This document shows positions 7,385-14,414 of a DNA stretch of 15,136 nt, in pieces. Numbering within the stretch: position 1 is the first letter of the stretch; the number at the start of each line of letters is the position of its first letter. Below the pieces are notes generated by a model. It was not told where the DNA came from, did no database searches, and saw only the letters and a list, made by a program, of their open reading frames with translations. Origin of the DNA: JAPKZH01 sp964537875 (GTDB taxonomy: Bacteria > Acidobacteriota > Aminicenantia > Aminicenantales > UBA4085); the NCBI GenBank assembly GCA_964537875.1, contig CAZIDN010000081.1, positions 1 through 15,136 of the forward strand, given 5' to 3'. A program made the position numbers and the translations under genes.

Positions 7385-10300
7385 TATTGTTCTCCTTTGA
7401 GGATTTGGGGAACGTCAATCCCCCACGGCAGGACTTCTTCCTTTTCGGCCTTTTCCAGTTCCACGTTCAAGCACAGGCTCTGAAGCTCGCGGATGAGGAC
7501 GTTAACGGACTCAGGAAGTCCCGGCGAGAATTCCAGGTCCCCTTTGACGATGGCCTCATAGATCTTAGCCCGTCCCTCGACGTCGTCGGATTTTACGGTG
7601 AGAAGCTCCTGGAGGGTATAAGCCGCGCCGTAGGCTTCCAGCGCCCAGACTTCCATCTCTCCAAAGCGCTGTCCGCCGAACTGGGCCTTTCCGCCGAGGG
7701 GCTGCTGGGTGATGAGCGAATACGGTCCCGTCGAGCGGGCATGGATCTTGTCGTCCACTAGGTGGTAGAGTTTCATCATATAGATATTGCCGACGGTGAC
7801 TTCCTGGTCCAGCAGCTCGCCCGTGATGCCGTCATAGAGCGGGGTTTTTCCGGTCACGGGCAATCCCGCCTTGACCAGCAGTTCCTTGACTTCCCTTTCC
7901 GAGCAGCCGTCAAAGACCGGCGTCGTAATCCACAGGCCGAGTTTTTCGGCGGCCCAACCCGCATGCGTTTCCAGGATCTGTCCGACGTTCATCCGGGAGG
8001 GGACGCCCAGCGGGTTCAGGACGATATCGACGGGCGCGCCGTCCGGAAGGCGGGGCATGTCCTCTTCCGGGACGATCTTGGCGATGATGCCCTTATTGCC
8101 ATGGCGGCCGGACACCTTGTCTCCGACCGACAGCTTGCGTTTCATGGCGATGAAGACTTTGATGGCCTGGATGACGCCGGGGGCCAACTCGTCGCCCTTC
8201 TTCAAGCTTTCCACTTTCTCCTTGAAGATCGAGCGCAACGCTTCGATCTGGCGCTTGACCTTCTTTTCGATATCCTTGATCTTTTCATCCCGCTCGGCAT
8301 TGTCTTCCAGCTTGATCTTGTCCAGGTCCTCGGGGTCGATCTCGTCGAGAGTTCGTTCCGTCACCTTGGCGCCTTTGGCCAGGGCTATGCCGGAGACCTT
8401 CTGGTCCTTGGCCACGAATTCTCCCTTGAGCAGGGACTTGACCTTCCGCCATTTTTCTCCCTCGAGGATGAGGATCTCATCGTCCAGGTTCCTTTTCATC
8501 TTGGCGATCTCGTCTTTCTCGATGAGCTTGGCGCGATTGCCTTTTTCCGTTCCGCGGCGGGAGAAGATGCGGACGTCGATCACCGTTCCTTCGACCCCGG
8601 GCGAACAATAGAGCGAGGCGTCCTTCACATCCAAGGCCTTCTCGCCGAAGATCGCCTTGAGGAGTTTTTCCTCAGGAGAGAGCTGCGTCTCGCCCTTGGG
8701 CGCGACCTTCCCGACCAGGACATCTCCCGATTTGACCTGGGCGCCGATCCGGAGGATGCCGTTCTCATCGAGGTTCCTGAGCAGGTTTTCGGGGACGTTG
8801 GGAATATCCCTGGTGATCTCCTCCGGGCCCAGTTTCGTATCCCGGGCCTCGATCGTTTCCTCGACAATATGGAGGGAGGTAAAGATATCGGCAATGATCA
8901 GTTTCTCACTGACAATGATGGCGTCTTCGAAATTGTAGCCGCGCCAGGGCATGAACGCGCACATGACATTCCGCCCCAGGGCCAGCTCTCCCAGGTCCGT
9001 GCAAGAGCTGTCGGCTAGGATCTGGCCTTTCTCGACTTTGTCGCCTTTCCGGACGATCGGCCTCTGGCTGAAGCAGGTGTTCTGGTTCGTCCTGAGGAAT
9101 TTTGTCAGAAGGTAGAGCTCGGTCCCGACTTCGTGCTCCTTGGAATTATCGCGCTCGTCGACGCGGATCAGGATGCGTTCGGCATCGACGAACTCCACGA
9201 CGCCGGAACGCCTGCAGACGATGACATCTCCCGATCCTTTGGCCACGAGATGCTCGATCCCGGTCCCGATGCGCGGAGCGATGGGCCGGAGAAGGGGCAC
9301 CGCCTGCCTCTGCATGTTGGAGCCCATCAGGGCGCGGTTCGCATCATCGTGCTCCAGGAAAGGAATCAAGGCCGCCGAGAGCGAGACCAACTGCTTGGGA
9401 GAGACGTCGATATAATCGATCTGATTTTTGGGCAGGAGCTTGAAATTCCCGGATTGACGGGCGCTGATCAGGTCGTCGGTAAAATTGCCTTTCTCATCGA
9501 CTTTGGCGTTGGCCTGGGCGATGTTGTATTTTTCTTCCTCCCAGGCCGTCTGGTAGAAGCAGTAGGGCTCGACGACGGGCATGTGGCAGGCGTTCTTCCG
9601 CTTGAGCGATGCGATGTCCTTCAGAATCTCATCTTTCTCGATGACATCGCCGACCTTCGTGTTGCTGTCGCCTGGATGAAGGATCTTGACATAATCGATG
9701 ATCCGGCCGTCTTTGACCTTCCGGTAGGGCGTTTCGACAAAACCGAAGCTGTTGACGCGGGCGTAGCAGCTCAACGAGGAGATCAACCCGATATTCGGGC
9801 CTTCCGGCGTTTCCACCGGACAGATCCTCCCATAATGGGAAGCCTGGATGTCCCGGACTTCAAACCCCGCCCGTTCGCGGCTCAGCCCGCCGGGACCGAG
9901 GGCGCTCAACCGCCTCTTGTGTGTCACCTCGGCCAGGCTGTTGATCTGGTCCATGAACTGCGACAGCTGGGAGCTTCCGAAAAACTCCTTGAGCGCAGCG
10001 ATGACCGGCTTGGAATTGATCAGGTCCTGGGGCATGGCCGAGGCCAGGTCCGCCGTGATCGTCATTTTTTCTTTGATCGTCCTCTCCATCCGGGTCAGCC
10101 CGATCCGAAAGGCATTCTCGACGAGCTCGCCGACCGAACGGACGCGCCGGTTTCCCAGATGGTCGATATCATCGACGCTTCCTTCCCCCCGGCGGAGGCG
10201 GAACAGGTAATTGATCACTTCCACATAATCCTTGGGGAGAAGCGTCTTGTCCTCGAGGGATGTGTTCAACGCCAGCTTGATGTTCATCTTCAGGCGGCCG

Positions 10301-11667
10301 ATCCTGGAGAAATTGTACTTCTGCGGGTTGAAGAAGAGGTTGCGGAAGAGATTGTGGGCGCTCTCCATGGTGTGAGGCTCGCCCGGCCGCAATTTTCGAT
10401 AGATCTCGGCCAGGGCCTGGTTGGTATCCTTGCGCAGGTCCTTTTTCACCGTGTTGACGATGATCATCCCCGCCTCGTCCTCGGTCGGGAAGAACACTTC
10501 GAACGGCTCGCCCTTTCCGATCAGCAGGTCGAGGGCCGTGTCACCGATTTCCTCATTGCCCTTGACTTTGCCCTTGATTCCGCTCAGGGCAAAGGCATTC
10601 TGCAGGTCTTTCCGGTCGATGGCCACCTTGGCCAGGCCCAGGTCTTTAATCTCCTGGAGAATCTCCGGCGTGATTTTTTTTCTGGAGTGGATGGCGACAT
10701 TTTTCCCTTTGGCGTCGAGGATGTCCTCGCCCAGGGTCTTGCCGATCAACCCGTCTGAAATGTCCCAGTAGAGCTTTCCGTTTTCGGGCGTGATCTTAAA
10801 GATTCTGTGAAAAACCTTGAGGATGTCTTCGTCCGAGCTGAACCCTAGGGCCCGCAGAAAAACCGTGGCCAGGAATTTCTTTTTCCTGTCCAGGCGGACA
10901 TACAGGTTGTTTTTCGCATCATACTCAAATTCCACCCAGGCGCCTCGGTAGGGAATGATCTTGGCGATGAAAAATCCTTTGCTCTCGCCCTGGCGGAAAA
11001 AGACGCCGGGCGAGCGCTGGAGCTGGCTGACCACTACCCGCTCGATTCCGTTGAAAATGAACGTCCCCTTATCCGTCATCAAGGGGATGTCGCCAAAATA
11101 GACCTCTTGCTCTTTGATATGCTTCAGCCGCTTGGCCTTGGTTGTCGCGTCCTTTTCCCAAGAAATCAAGCGGACCTTGAGCCTCAGCGGGACGGCATAG
11201 GTGTAACCCTTTTGGAGACACTCGTTCGGGCTGTACTTCATCTTCAGCCCGACCGTGTCACCGCAGTGGTCGCAGAGCGGGATTTCGATCTTCCTGACGG
11301 CACTGCAGTACGGGCAGATTTCCTTCTCCGTGAGCTCCGCCTCGGCCGGGAGCAGGGTCCCGCAGCCGTTGCAGCGCGCCCGGGAATTCTCCACGCCCTT
11401 CAGCCGGCCGCATTTGCATTCCCAATTTCCGATCGAGTAGTTGATAAAATCGAGCTGGGTGGTCTCCTTGAAATCGGAGATGGGATAGACATCCTTAAAA
11501 GCGGCCTGCAGGCCTGTGTCCTTCCGTTCCTCGGCCAGAAACTCCATCTGCAGAAATTCCGCATAGGACTGCCTCTGGATGGCCAGAAGGTCAGGCATCG
11601 GAAAGACCGTCGTGATTTTGGAAAAATCAAGCCTGTCACGGTAAAAATTTTCAGATTCTTTGATCAT
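7384..11667 (-). CDS. rpoB: DNA-directed RNA polymerase subunit beta, with extra zinc-ribbon insertion
   Basis: The 1427-residue second large RNA polymerase subunit is rifampicin's target. It is about 85 residues longer than E. coli RpoB. Residues 1-80 match the normal N-terminus. Residues 84-150 form a cysteine-rich insertion (Cys84, 86, 99, 102, 118, 121, 132, 135) before the standard YTYAVPLRLKVRL strand. An SI1-like region spans about 265-415. The rifampicin region GSSQLSQFMDQ starts at 564. A second insertion of about 42 residues lies between about 660 and 708. NFED is at 912-915, and the SI2-like region at about 1045-1155 is rich in charged, probably coiled-coil sequence. The catalytic lysines in VGDKVSGRHGNKG are Lys1184 and Lys1192. 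The QPLGGKAQFGGQRFGEMEVWALEAYGAAYTLQE block near the C-terminus is canonical. The ATG at 11667 gives the family N-terminus; its Shine-Dalgarno is weak (GAGAG). Confidence 0.99.
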   Translation of the reverse strand: MIKESENFYRDRLDFSKITTVFPMPDLLAIQRQSYAEFLQMEFLAEERKDTGLQAAFKDVYPISDFKETTQLDFINYSIGNWECKCGRLKGVENSRARCNGCGTLLPAEAELTEKEICPYCSAVRKIEIPLCDHCGDTVGLKMKYSPNECLQKGYTYAVPLRLKVRLISWEKDATTKAKRLKHIKEQEVYFGDIPLMTDKGTFIFNGIERVVVSQLQRSPGVFFRQGESKGFFIAKIIPYRGAWVEFEYDAKNNLYVRLDRKKKFLATVFLRALGFSSDEDILKVFHRIFKITPENGKLYWDISDGLIGKTLGEDILDAKGKNVAIHSRKKITPEILQEIKDLGLAKVAIDRKDLQNAFALSGIKGKVKGNEEIGDTALDLLIGKGEPFEVFFPTEDEAGMIIVNTVKKDLRKDTNQALAEIYRKLRPGEPHTMESAHNLFRNLFFNPQKYNFSRIGRLKMNIKLALNTSLEDKTLLPKDYVEVINYLFRLRRGEGSVDDIDHLGNRRVRSVGELVENAFRIGLTRMERTIKEKMTITADLASAMPQDLINSKPVIAALKEFFGSSQLSQFMDQINSLAEVTHKRRLSALGPGGLSRERAGFEVRDIQASHYGRICPVETPEGPNIGLISSLSCYARVNSFGFVETPYRKVKDGRIIDYVKILHPGDSNTKVGDVIEKDEILKDIASLKRKNACHMPVVEPYCFYQTAWEEEKYNIAQANAKVDEKGNFTDDLISARQSGNFKLLPKNQIDYIDVSPKQLVSLSAALIPFLEHDDANRALMGSNMQRQAVPLLRPIAPRIGTGIEHLVAKGSGDVIVCRRSGVVEFVDAERILIRVDERDNSKEHEVGTELYLLTKFLRTNQNTCFSQRPIVRKGDKVEKGQILADSSCTDLGELALGRNVMCAFMPWRGYNFEDAIIVSEKLIIADIFTSLHIVEETIEARDTKLGPEEITRDIPNVPENLLRNLDENGILRIGAQVKSGDVLVGKVAPKGETQLSPEEKLLKAIFGEKALDVKDASLYCSPGVEGTVIDVRIFSRRGTEKGNRAKLIEKDEIAKMKRNLDDEILILEGEKWRKVKSLLKGEFVAKDQKVSGIALAKGAKVTERTLDEIDPEDLDKIKLEDNAERDEKIKDIEKKVKRQIEALRSIFKEKVESLKKGDELAPGVIQAIKVFIAMKRKLSVGDKVSGRHGNKGIIAKIVPEEDMPRLPDGAPVDIVLNPLGVPSRMNVGQILETHAGWAAEKLGLWITTPVFDGCSEREVKELLVKAGLPVTGKTPLYDGITGELLDQEVTVGNIYMMKLYHLVDDKIHARSTGPYSLITQQPLGGKAQFGGQRFGEMEVWALEAYGAAYTLQELLTVKSDDVEGRAKIYEAIVKGDLEFSPGLPESVNVLIRELQSLCLNVELEKAEKEEVLPWGIDVPQILKGEQ

Positions 11668-11790
11668 GGACGCTCTCTAAAACGTAAATAGGCTCGGCCT
11701 GCCGAATTCCCGAATTCGGAATGCCCGGCCCAAAAAATCTTTTGGCAAGAGACCTCAGTCGAAACAATGAGGGATGCACCTCTCCGAACG
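11668..11790 (-). promoter_or_regulatory. rplL-rpoB spacer with three inverted repeats (possible attenuator region)
   Basis: This 123-base spacer holds three dyads in minus-strand order: CCTCA/TGAGG (11753-11757 with 11768-11772), CCAAAA/TTTTGG (11730-11735 with 11740-11745), and CCGAATTC/GAATTCGG (11702-11709 with 11712-11719, 2-base spacer). In E. coli the equivalent spacer contains a partial terminator and an RNase III site that lower rpoBC expression relative to the ribosomal genes. None of these hairpins is followed immediately by a U-run as in a classical terminator, so an attenuator role is inferred from position. I see no convincing promoter in it. Confidence 0.45.
11702..11719. repeat. 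18-bp near-continuous palindrome upstream of rpoB
   Basis: The arms CCGAATTC and GAATTCGG are separated by two bases, so GAATTC occurs twice. In RNA the stem would be about 6 bp with a 6-base loop. The compact symmetry also fits a protein-binding dyad. It ends 35 bases before the rpoB start codon. Confidence 0.55.
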
Positions 11791-12180
11791 TTACTGCAAT
11801 TCGACCTGGGCCCCGACTTCCTCGAATTTCTTCTTCAGCGCCTCCGCCTCATCCTTGGCCAGCCCTTCTTTAACCGGCTTGGGGGCGCCGTCGACCAGGT
11901 CTTTGGCTTCTTTCAAGCCAAGGCTGGTGATTTCTCTGACGATCTTGATGACGTTGATCTTCTTGTCTCCGACACTCTTCAAGACCAGGGTGAATTCGGA
12001 TTTGGCTTCTTCAGCCTTGGCCTCGGCTTGGGGAACGGCTCCGCCGACCGCGGCCATGGGGACGGCCGCAGCGGCGCTGATTCCATACCGCGTTTCGAAC
12101 TCCTTGATGTAGTCCGCCAGCTCCAAAACCGTCAATTGGTCCAGGTGATTGAAGAATTCTTCTTTGGTTAGTTTTGACAC
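11791..12180 (-). CDS. rplL: 50S ribosomal protein L7/L12
   Basis: This is the 129-residue stalk protein, present as multiple dimers on L10, which recruits and activates the translational GTPases (EF-Tu, EF-G, IF2). The N-terminal dimerisation and L10-binding helices lie at about 3-33. A flexible Ala/Val/Glu-rich hinge spans about 36-61. The globular C-terminal domain (62-129) contains INVIKIVREITSLGLKEAKDLVDGAP, the conserved factor-binding surface. I place the start at GTG 12180, not at an in-frame ATG at 12216. The GTG has AAAGGAG 9 bases upstream and gives the usual N-terminus, whereas the ATG has no Shine-Dalgarno and would add 12 residues that encode the ribosome binding site itself. 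The gene follows rplJ by 44 bases; a strong binding site fits the need for excess L7/L12. Confidence 0.98.
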   Translation of the reverse strand: MSKLTKEEFFNHLDQLTVLELADYIKEFETRYGISAAAAVPMAAVGGAVPQAEAKAEEAKSEFTLVLKSVGDKKINVIKIVREITSLGLKEAKDLVDGAPKPVKEGLAKDEAEALKKKFEEVGAQVELQ

Positions 12181-12189
12181 GTTGTTTGA

Positions 12190-12196
12190 CTCCTTT
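12190..12196 (-). promoter_or_regulatory. Ribosome binding site deciding the GTG start of rplL
   Basis: AAAGGAG on the minus strand, 9 bases before the GTG at 12180. It lies inside the longer reading frame from the ATG at 12216, which argues that the longer frame is not the real gene. Confidence 0.75.
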
Positions 12197-12224
12197 CCTG
12201 TCTCGGTTGTGACCATTTTATTGG

Positions 12225-12737
12225 CTATTTTTTATTTTTTAATTGGCTCAACAGGCTGCCGACGTTGGTCAAAGGGGCCTGCCAAGTCCTTAAAAGCTGC
12301 ATGAGCGGGTAGGCCATCAAGGTGCCGACCTTGCCCAAGAGTTGTTGGCGGGAGGCCAGCTTGACGATCTCCTCGAACCTCGCGGCGGGAAAATAATGGC
12401 CCTCGACCAGACCTCCCTTCATGATCAGCACCTTGTTCTGGGCGGCAAAATCCTTGAGGAGCCGGGCCAGGGCGATCGGGTCGGCCGCGGTGTAGGCGAC
12501 GGCGGTGGGATTGCGGAACGAGGACTTGAACTCGGCCGGGAATTCGGCCCGGAGCGCTCGCAGGGCAAGCCGGTTCTTGACGATTTTCAGGGAGGAACCG
12601 TTCTTCCGCAGCGTCTTCCGCAGGTCGACCGACTGGGCCACGGTCATGTTCTTGTAATCGAACACGTAGAAGGTATGGTTCGCCTTGAAAATTTCGGACA
12701 CCTCGTGGATGCGTGTTTCTTTGGTTTCCCGTTTCAC
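12225..12737 (-). CDS. rplJ: 50S ribosomal protein L10
   Basis: The 170-residue base of the ribosomal stalk binds 23S rRNA through its N-terminal domain and holds L7/L12 dimers along its C-terminal helix. The N-terminal domain has the characteristic YKNMTVAQSVDLRKTLRKNG (29-48), LKIVKNRLALRAL (50-62) and FRNPTAVAYTAADP (74-87) segments. The C-terminal helical tail after about 140 is standard length, ending SQLKNKK. The start is GTG at 12737, with AGGAG 8 bases upstream overlapping the rplA stop (TAGGAG). The rplA-rplJ gap is only 11 bases. In E. coli, L10 complexed with L7/L12 represses translation through a long rplJ leader; no such leader fits here, so any autoregulatory site must lie inside rplA or be absent. 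Confidence 0.98.
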   Translation of the reverse strand: MKRETKETRIHEVSEIFKANHTFYVFDYKNMTVAQSVDLRKTLRKNGSSLKIVKNRLALRALRAEFPAEFKSSFRNPTAVAYTAADPIALARLLKDFAAQNKVLIMKGGLVEGHYFPAARFEEIVKLASRQQLLGKVGTLMAYPLMQLLRTWQAPLTNVGSLLSQLKNKK

Positions 12738-12748
12738 GTGCCTGTCTC

Positions 12749-13441
12749 CTATTTCTCTAACACTTCTTCGGTGATCTTGAAAGAAGGTCCCATCGTCGAA
12801 CCCAAGAACATGCTCCGGATGAACTTCCCTTTCGCGGCCGACGGCCGGGCGTGCTGGACGGCCGCCAGAAAGGTCTTCACGTTCTCGGCGAGCTTGTTCT
12901 CGGAAAACGAGACCTTGCCCACCGTGGAATGGATGATGCTGGTCTTGTCGATGCGGAATTCCACCTTGCCGGCCTTGGTTTCTTCGACGGCCTTTTTAAT
13001 GTCGAAGGTCACCGTTCCGGATTTCGGGTTGGGCATGAGGCCCTTGGTCCCGAGAATCCGGCCCAGCTTGCCCACGCCGCGCATGATGTCGGGCGTGGCG
13101 ATGACGACATCGAAATCGATCCAGCCGCCGGCGATCTTCTCGACCAGCTCGTCGCCGCCGGCGTAGTCGGCGCCGGCGTCCTCGGCTTCCTTGATCTTCT
13201 CGCCGGAGGCCAGGACACAGATCTTCTTGGTCTTGCCGGTGCCGTGGGGCAGGACGATCGTGCCGCGGACCATCTGGTCCGACTGCTTGGGGTTGACGCC
13301 CAGACGCATGGCAATTTCGACGGACTCATCGAACTTGGCGAATTTGGCTTTTTTGATCAAGCTGACCGCCTCTTCGATGGTGTACTCCGTCTTCGTTTTG
13401 AGTTCCCCCGCCTTGAGATATTTCTTTCCTCGATTAGCCAC
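12749..13441 (-). CDS. rplA: 50S ribosomal protein L1
   Basis: The 230-residue large-subunit protein of the mobile L1 stalk assists release of E-site tRNA. It starts as MANRGKKY, followed by IEEAVSLIKKAKFAKFDESVE and the strongly conserved MRLGVNPKQSDQMVRGTIVLPHGTGK in domain I. Domain II carries the GLMPNPKSGTV motif, and the chain returns to domain I with GKVEFRIDKTSIIHSTVGKVSF. The start is GTG at 13441, giving the family N-terminus and length, with GGAG 7 bases upstream. A longer reading in the same frame would add 24 residues translated from within rplK and is not supported. The gene overlaps the end of rplK by 8 bases, so the two are almost certainly translationally coupled. L1 is the autogenous regulator of rplK-rplA in E. 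coli. Confidence 0.98.
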   Translation of the reverse strand: MANRGKKYLKAGELKTKTEYTIEEAVSLIKKAKFAKFDESVEIAMRLGVNPKQSDQMVRGTIVLPHGTGKTKKICVLASGEKIKEAEDAGADYAGGDELVEKIAGGWIDFDVVIATPDIMRGVGKLGRILGTKGLMPNPKSGTVTFDIKKAVEETKAGKVEFRIDKTSIIHSTVGKVSFSENKLAENVKTFLAAVQHARPSAAKGKFIRSMFLGSTMGPSFKITEEVLEK

Positions 13442-13865
13442 TGATGATCTCCAATCCCATGTTTTTGGCCGTTCCTTCGATGATTTTTTTGGCCGCGTCC
13501 AGGTCGTTGGCATTCAGGTCCGGAAGCTTGAATCGGGCGATGTCTTCGATTTGCTTCTGGGTCACCTTGCCGACCTTTTCTTTGTTCGGCGCCCCCGATC
13601 CCTTGGCAATGCCCGCGGCCTTCTTCAGCAGGTAGGAGGCCGGCGGCGTTTTCAAGACGAAATTGAACGTCTTGTCCTTGAAGACCGTGATGACGACAGG
13701 GATGACCATCCCCTCCTCCATCTTGTTCGTTTTCTCGTTGAACTGGCGGACAAAGTCCATGATGTTCACGCTGCGCTGGCCCAAGGCCGGGCCCACGGGC
13801 GGGGCCGGGCTGGCCTGGCCGGCGACAATTTGGAGCTTGATCCTGGCCACAACTTCTTTGGACAT
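13434..13865 (-). CDS. rplK: 50S ribosomal protein L11
   Basis: The 143-residue protein of the GTPase-associated centre binds helices 43/44 of 23S rRNA and is required for RelA activation in well-studied bacteria. The N-terminal domain contains the Pro-rich ASPAPPVGPALGQ motif (18-30), the thiopeptide-antibiotic and factor contact region, then VNIMDFVRQFN. The C-terminal rRNA-binding domain has TPPASYLLKKAAGIAKGSG and ends IIEGTAKNMGLEI. Length is normal. The ATG at 13865 has an ideal AGGAGG that overlaps the TAG stop of nusG, with a gap of only 9 bases. E. coli places a promoter and the L1-repressor mRNA site upstream of rplK; there is no room for either between these genes, so any such site would have to sit within nusG. 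Confidence 0.98.
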   Translation of the reverse strand: MSKEVVARIKLQIVAGQASPAPPVGPALGQRSVNIMDFVRQFNEKTNKMEEGMVIPVVITVFKDKTFNFVLKTPPASYLLKKAAGIAKGSGAPNKEKVGKVTQKQIEDIARFKLPDLNANDLDAAKKIIEGTAKNMGLEIISG

Positions 13866-13874
13866 AGGTTCCTC

Positions 13875-14405
13875 CTAGATTTTCTCGACCTGTAAGAACT
13901 CCAGCTCGACGGGGGTGGACCGGCCGAAGATCATCACCAGCACCTTGAGCGTGTTCCGCTCGTGGTTGACATCCTCGACCATGCCGTTGAAATTGAAGAA
14001 CGGCCCGTCGATGATGCGGACGGCTTCGCCCTTTTCGAAGGAATGCTTGGGCTTGGGCTTTTCCGAGGTCGTCTCCATGTGCTCGACGATCTGGCCGACA
14101 TCCTCCTTGCTCAACGGCGACGGCTTTTTGCCCGAGCCGACGAAGCCCGTGACCTTCGGCGTTTCCCGGATGATGAGCCAGTTCTCATCGGTCATTTCCA
14201 TTTCGATGAGGATATATCCGGGATACGACCGTTTGGTCGAGACGACCTTCTTGCCGGACTTGATCTCGATGACGTCTTCCGTGGGGATGATGATCTGGCC
14301 GATCTGGTCCTGGATGTTCATTTCGAGAGCCCGCTGCCGGATAGACTCGGCCACGAACTTCTCAAACCCTGAGTACGTGTGAACGACATACCAATTTTTT
14401 GCCAT
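13875..14405 (-). CDS. nusG: Transcription elongation/antitermination factor NusG
   Basis: The 176-residue NusG/Spt5-family protein binds the RNA polymerase clamp through its NGN domain and links polymerase to Rho or ribosomal S10 through its KOW domain. The NGN domain starts NWYVVHTYSGFEKFVAE (4-20) and includes YPGYILIEMEM (61-71) and VTGFVGSGKKPSPLS (85-99). A short linker rich in Lys, Pro and Glu follows. The KOW domain (about 122-176) has FEKGEAVRIIDGPFFNFNG and FGRSTPVELEF. Length is close to E. coli NusG (181). It follows secE by 9 bases. The Shine-Dalgarno is poor (GGA overlapping the secE end), so translation probably depends on coupling to secE. No domain insertion is visible. Confidence 0.98.
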   Translation of the reverse strand: MAKNWYVVHTYSGFEKFVAESIRQRALEMNIQDQIGQIIIPTEDVIEIKSGKKVVSTKRSYPGYILIEMEMTDENWLIIRETPKVTGFVGSGKKPSPLSKEDVGQIVEHMETTSEKPKPKHSFEKGEAVRIIDGPFFNFNGMVEDVNHERNTLKVLVMIFGRSTPVELEFLQVEKI

Positions 14406-14414
14406 GGTTATTGT

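Noticed and set aside
7762..9018. Plus-strand open frame of 418 codons opposite the 3' part of rpoB
   Set aside because: Same reasoning: fully antisense to conserved sequence and no independent evidence of coding.
9133..10758. Plus-strand open frame of 541 codons opposite rpoB
   Set aside because: It lies entirely antisense to conserved rpoB codons, has no recognisable domain, and is rich in Asp, Gly, Arg and His as expected from reading GC-rich codons backwards. It is a shadow frame.
12181..12216. Longer L7/L12 starting at ATG 12216
   Set aside because: That ATG has no Shine-Dalgarno and its extension encodes the strong AAAGGAG site of the GTG start; the L7/L12 N-terminus fits the GTG.
13442..13513. 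24-residue N-terminal extension of L1
   Set aside because: The extra residues are an out-of-frame reading of the end of rplK and match nothing in L1. GTG at 13441 with GGAG upstream gives the normal start.
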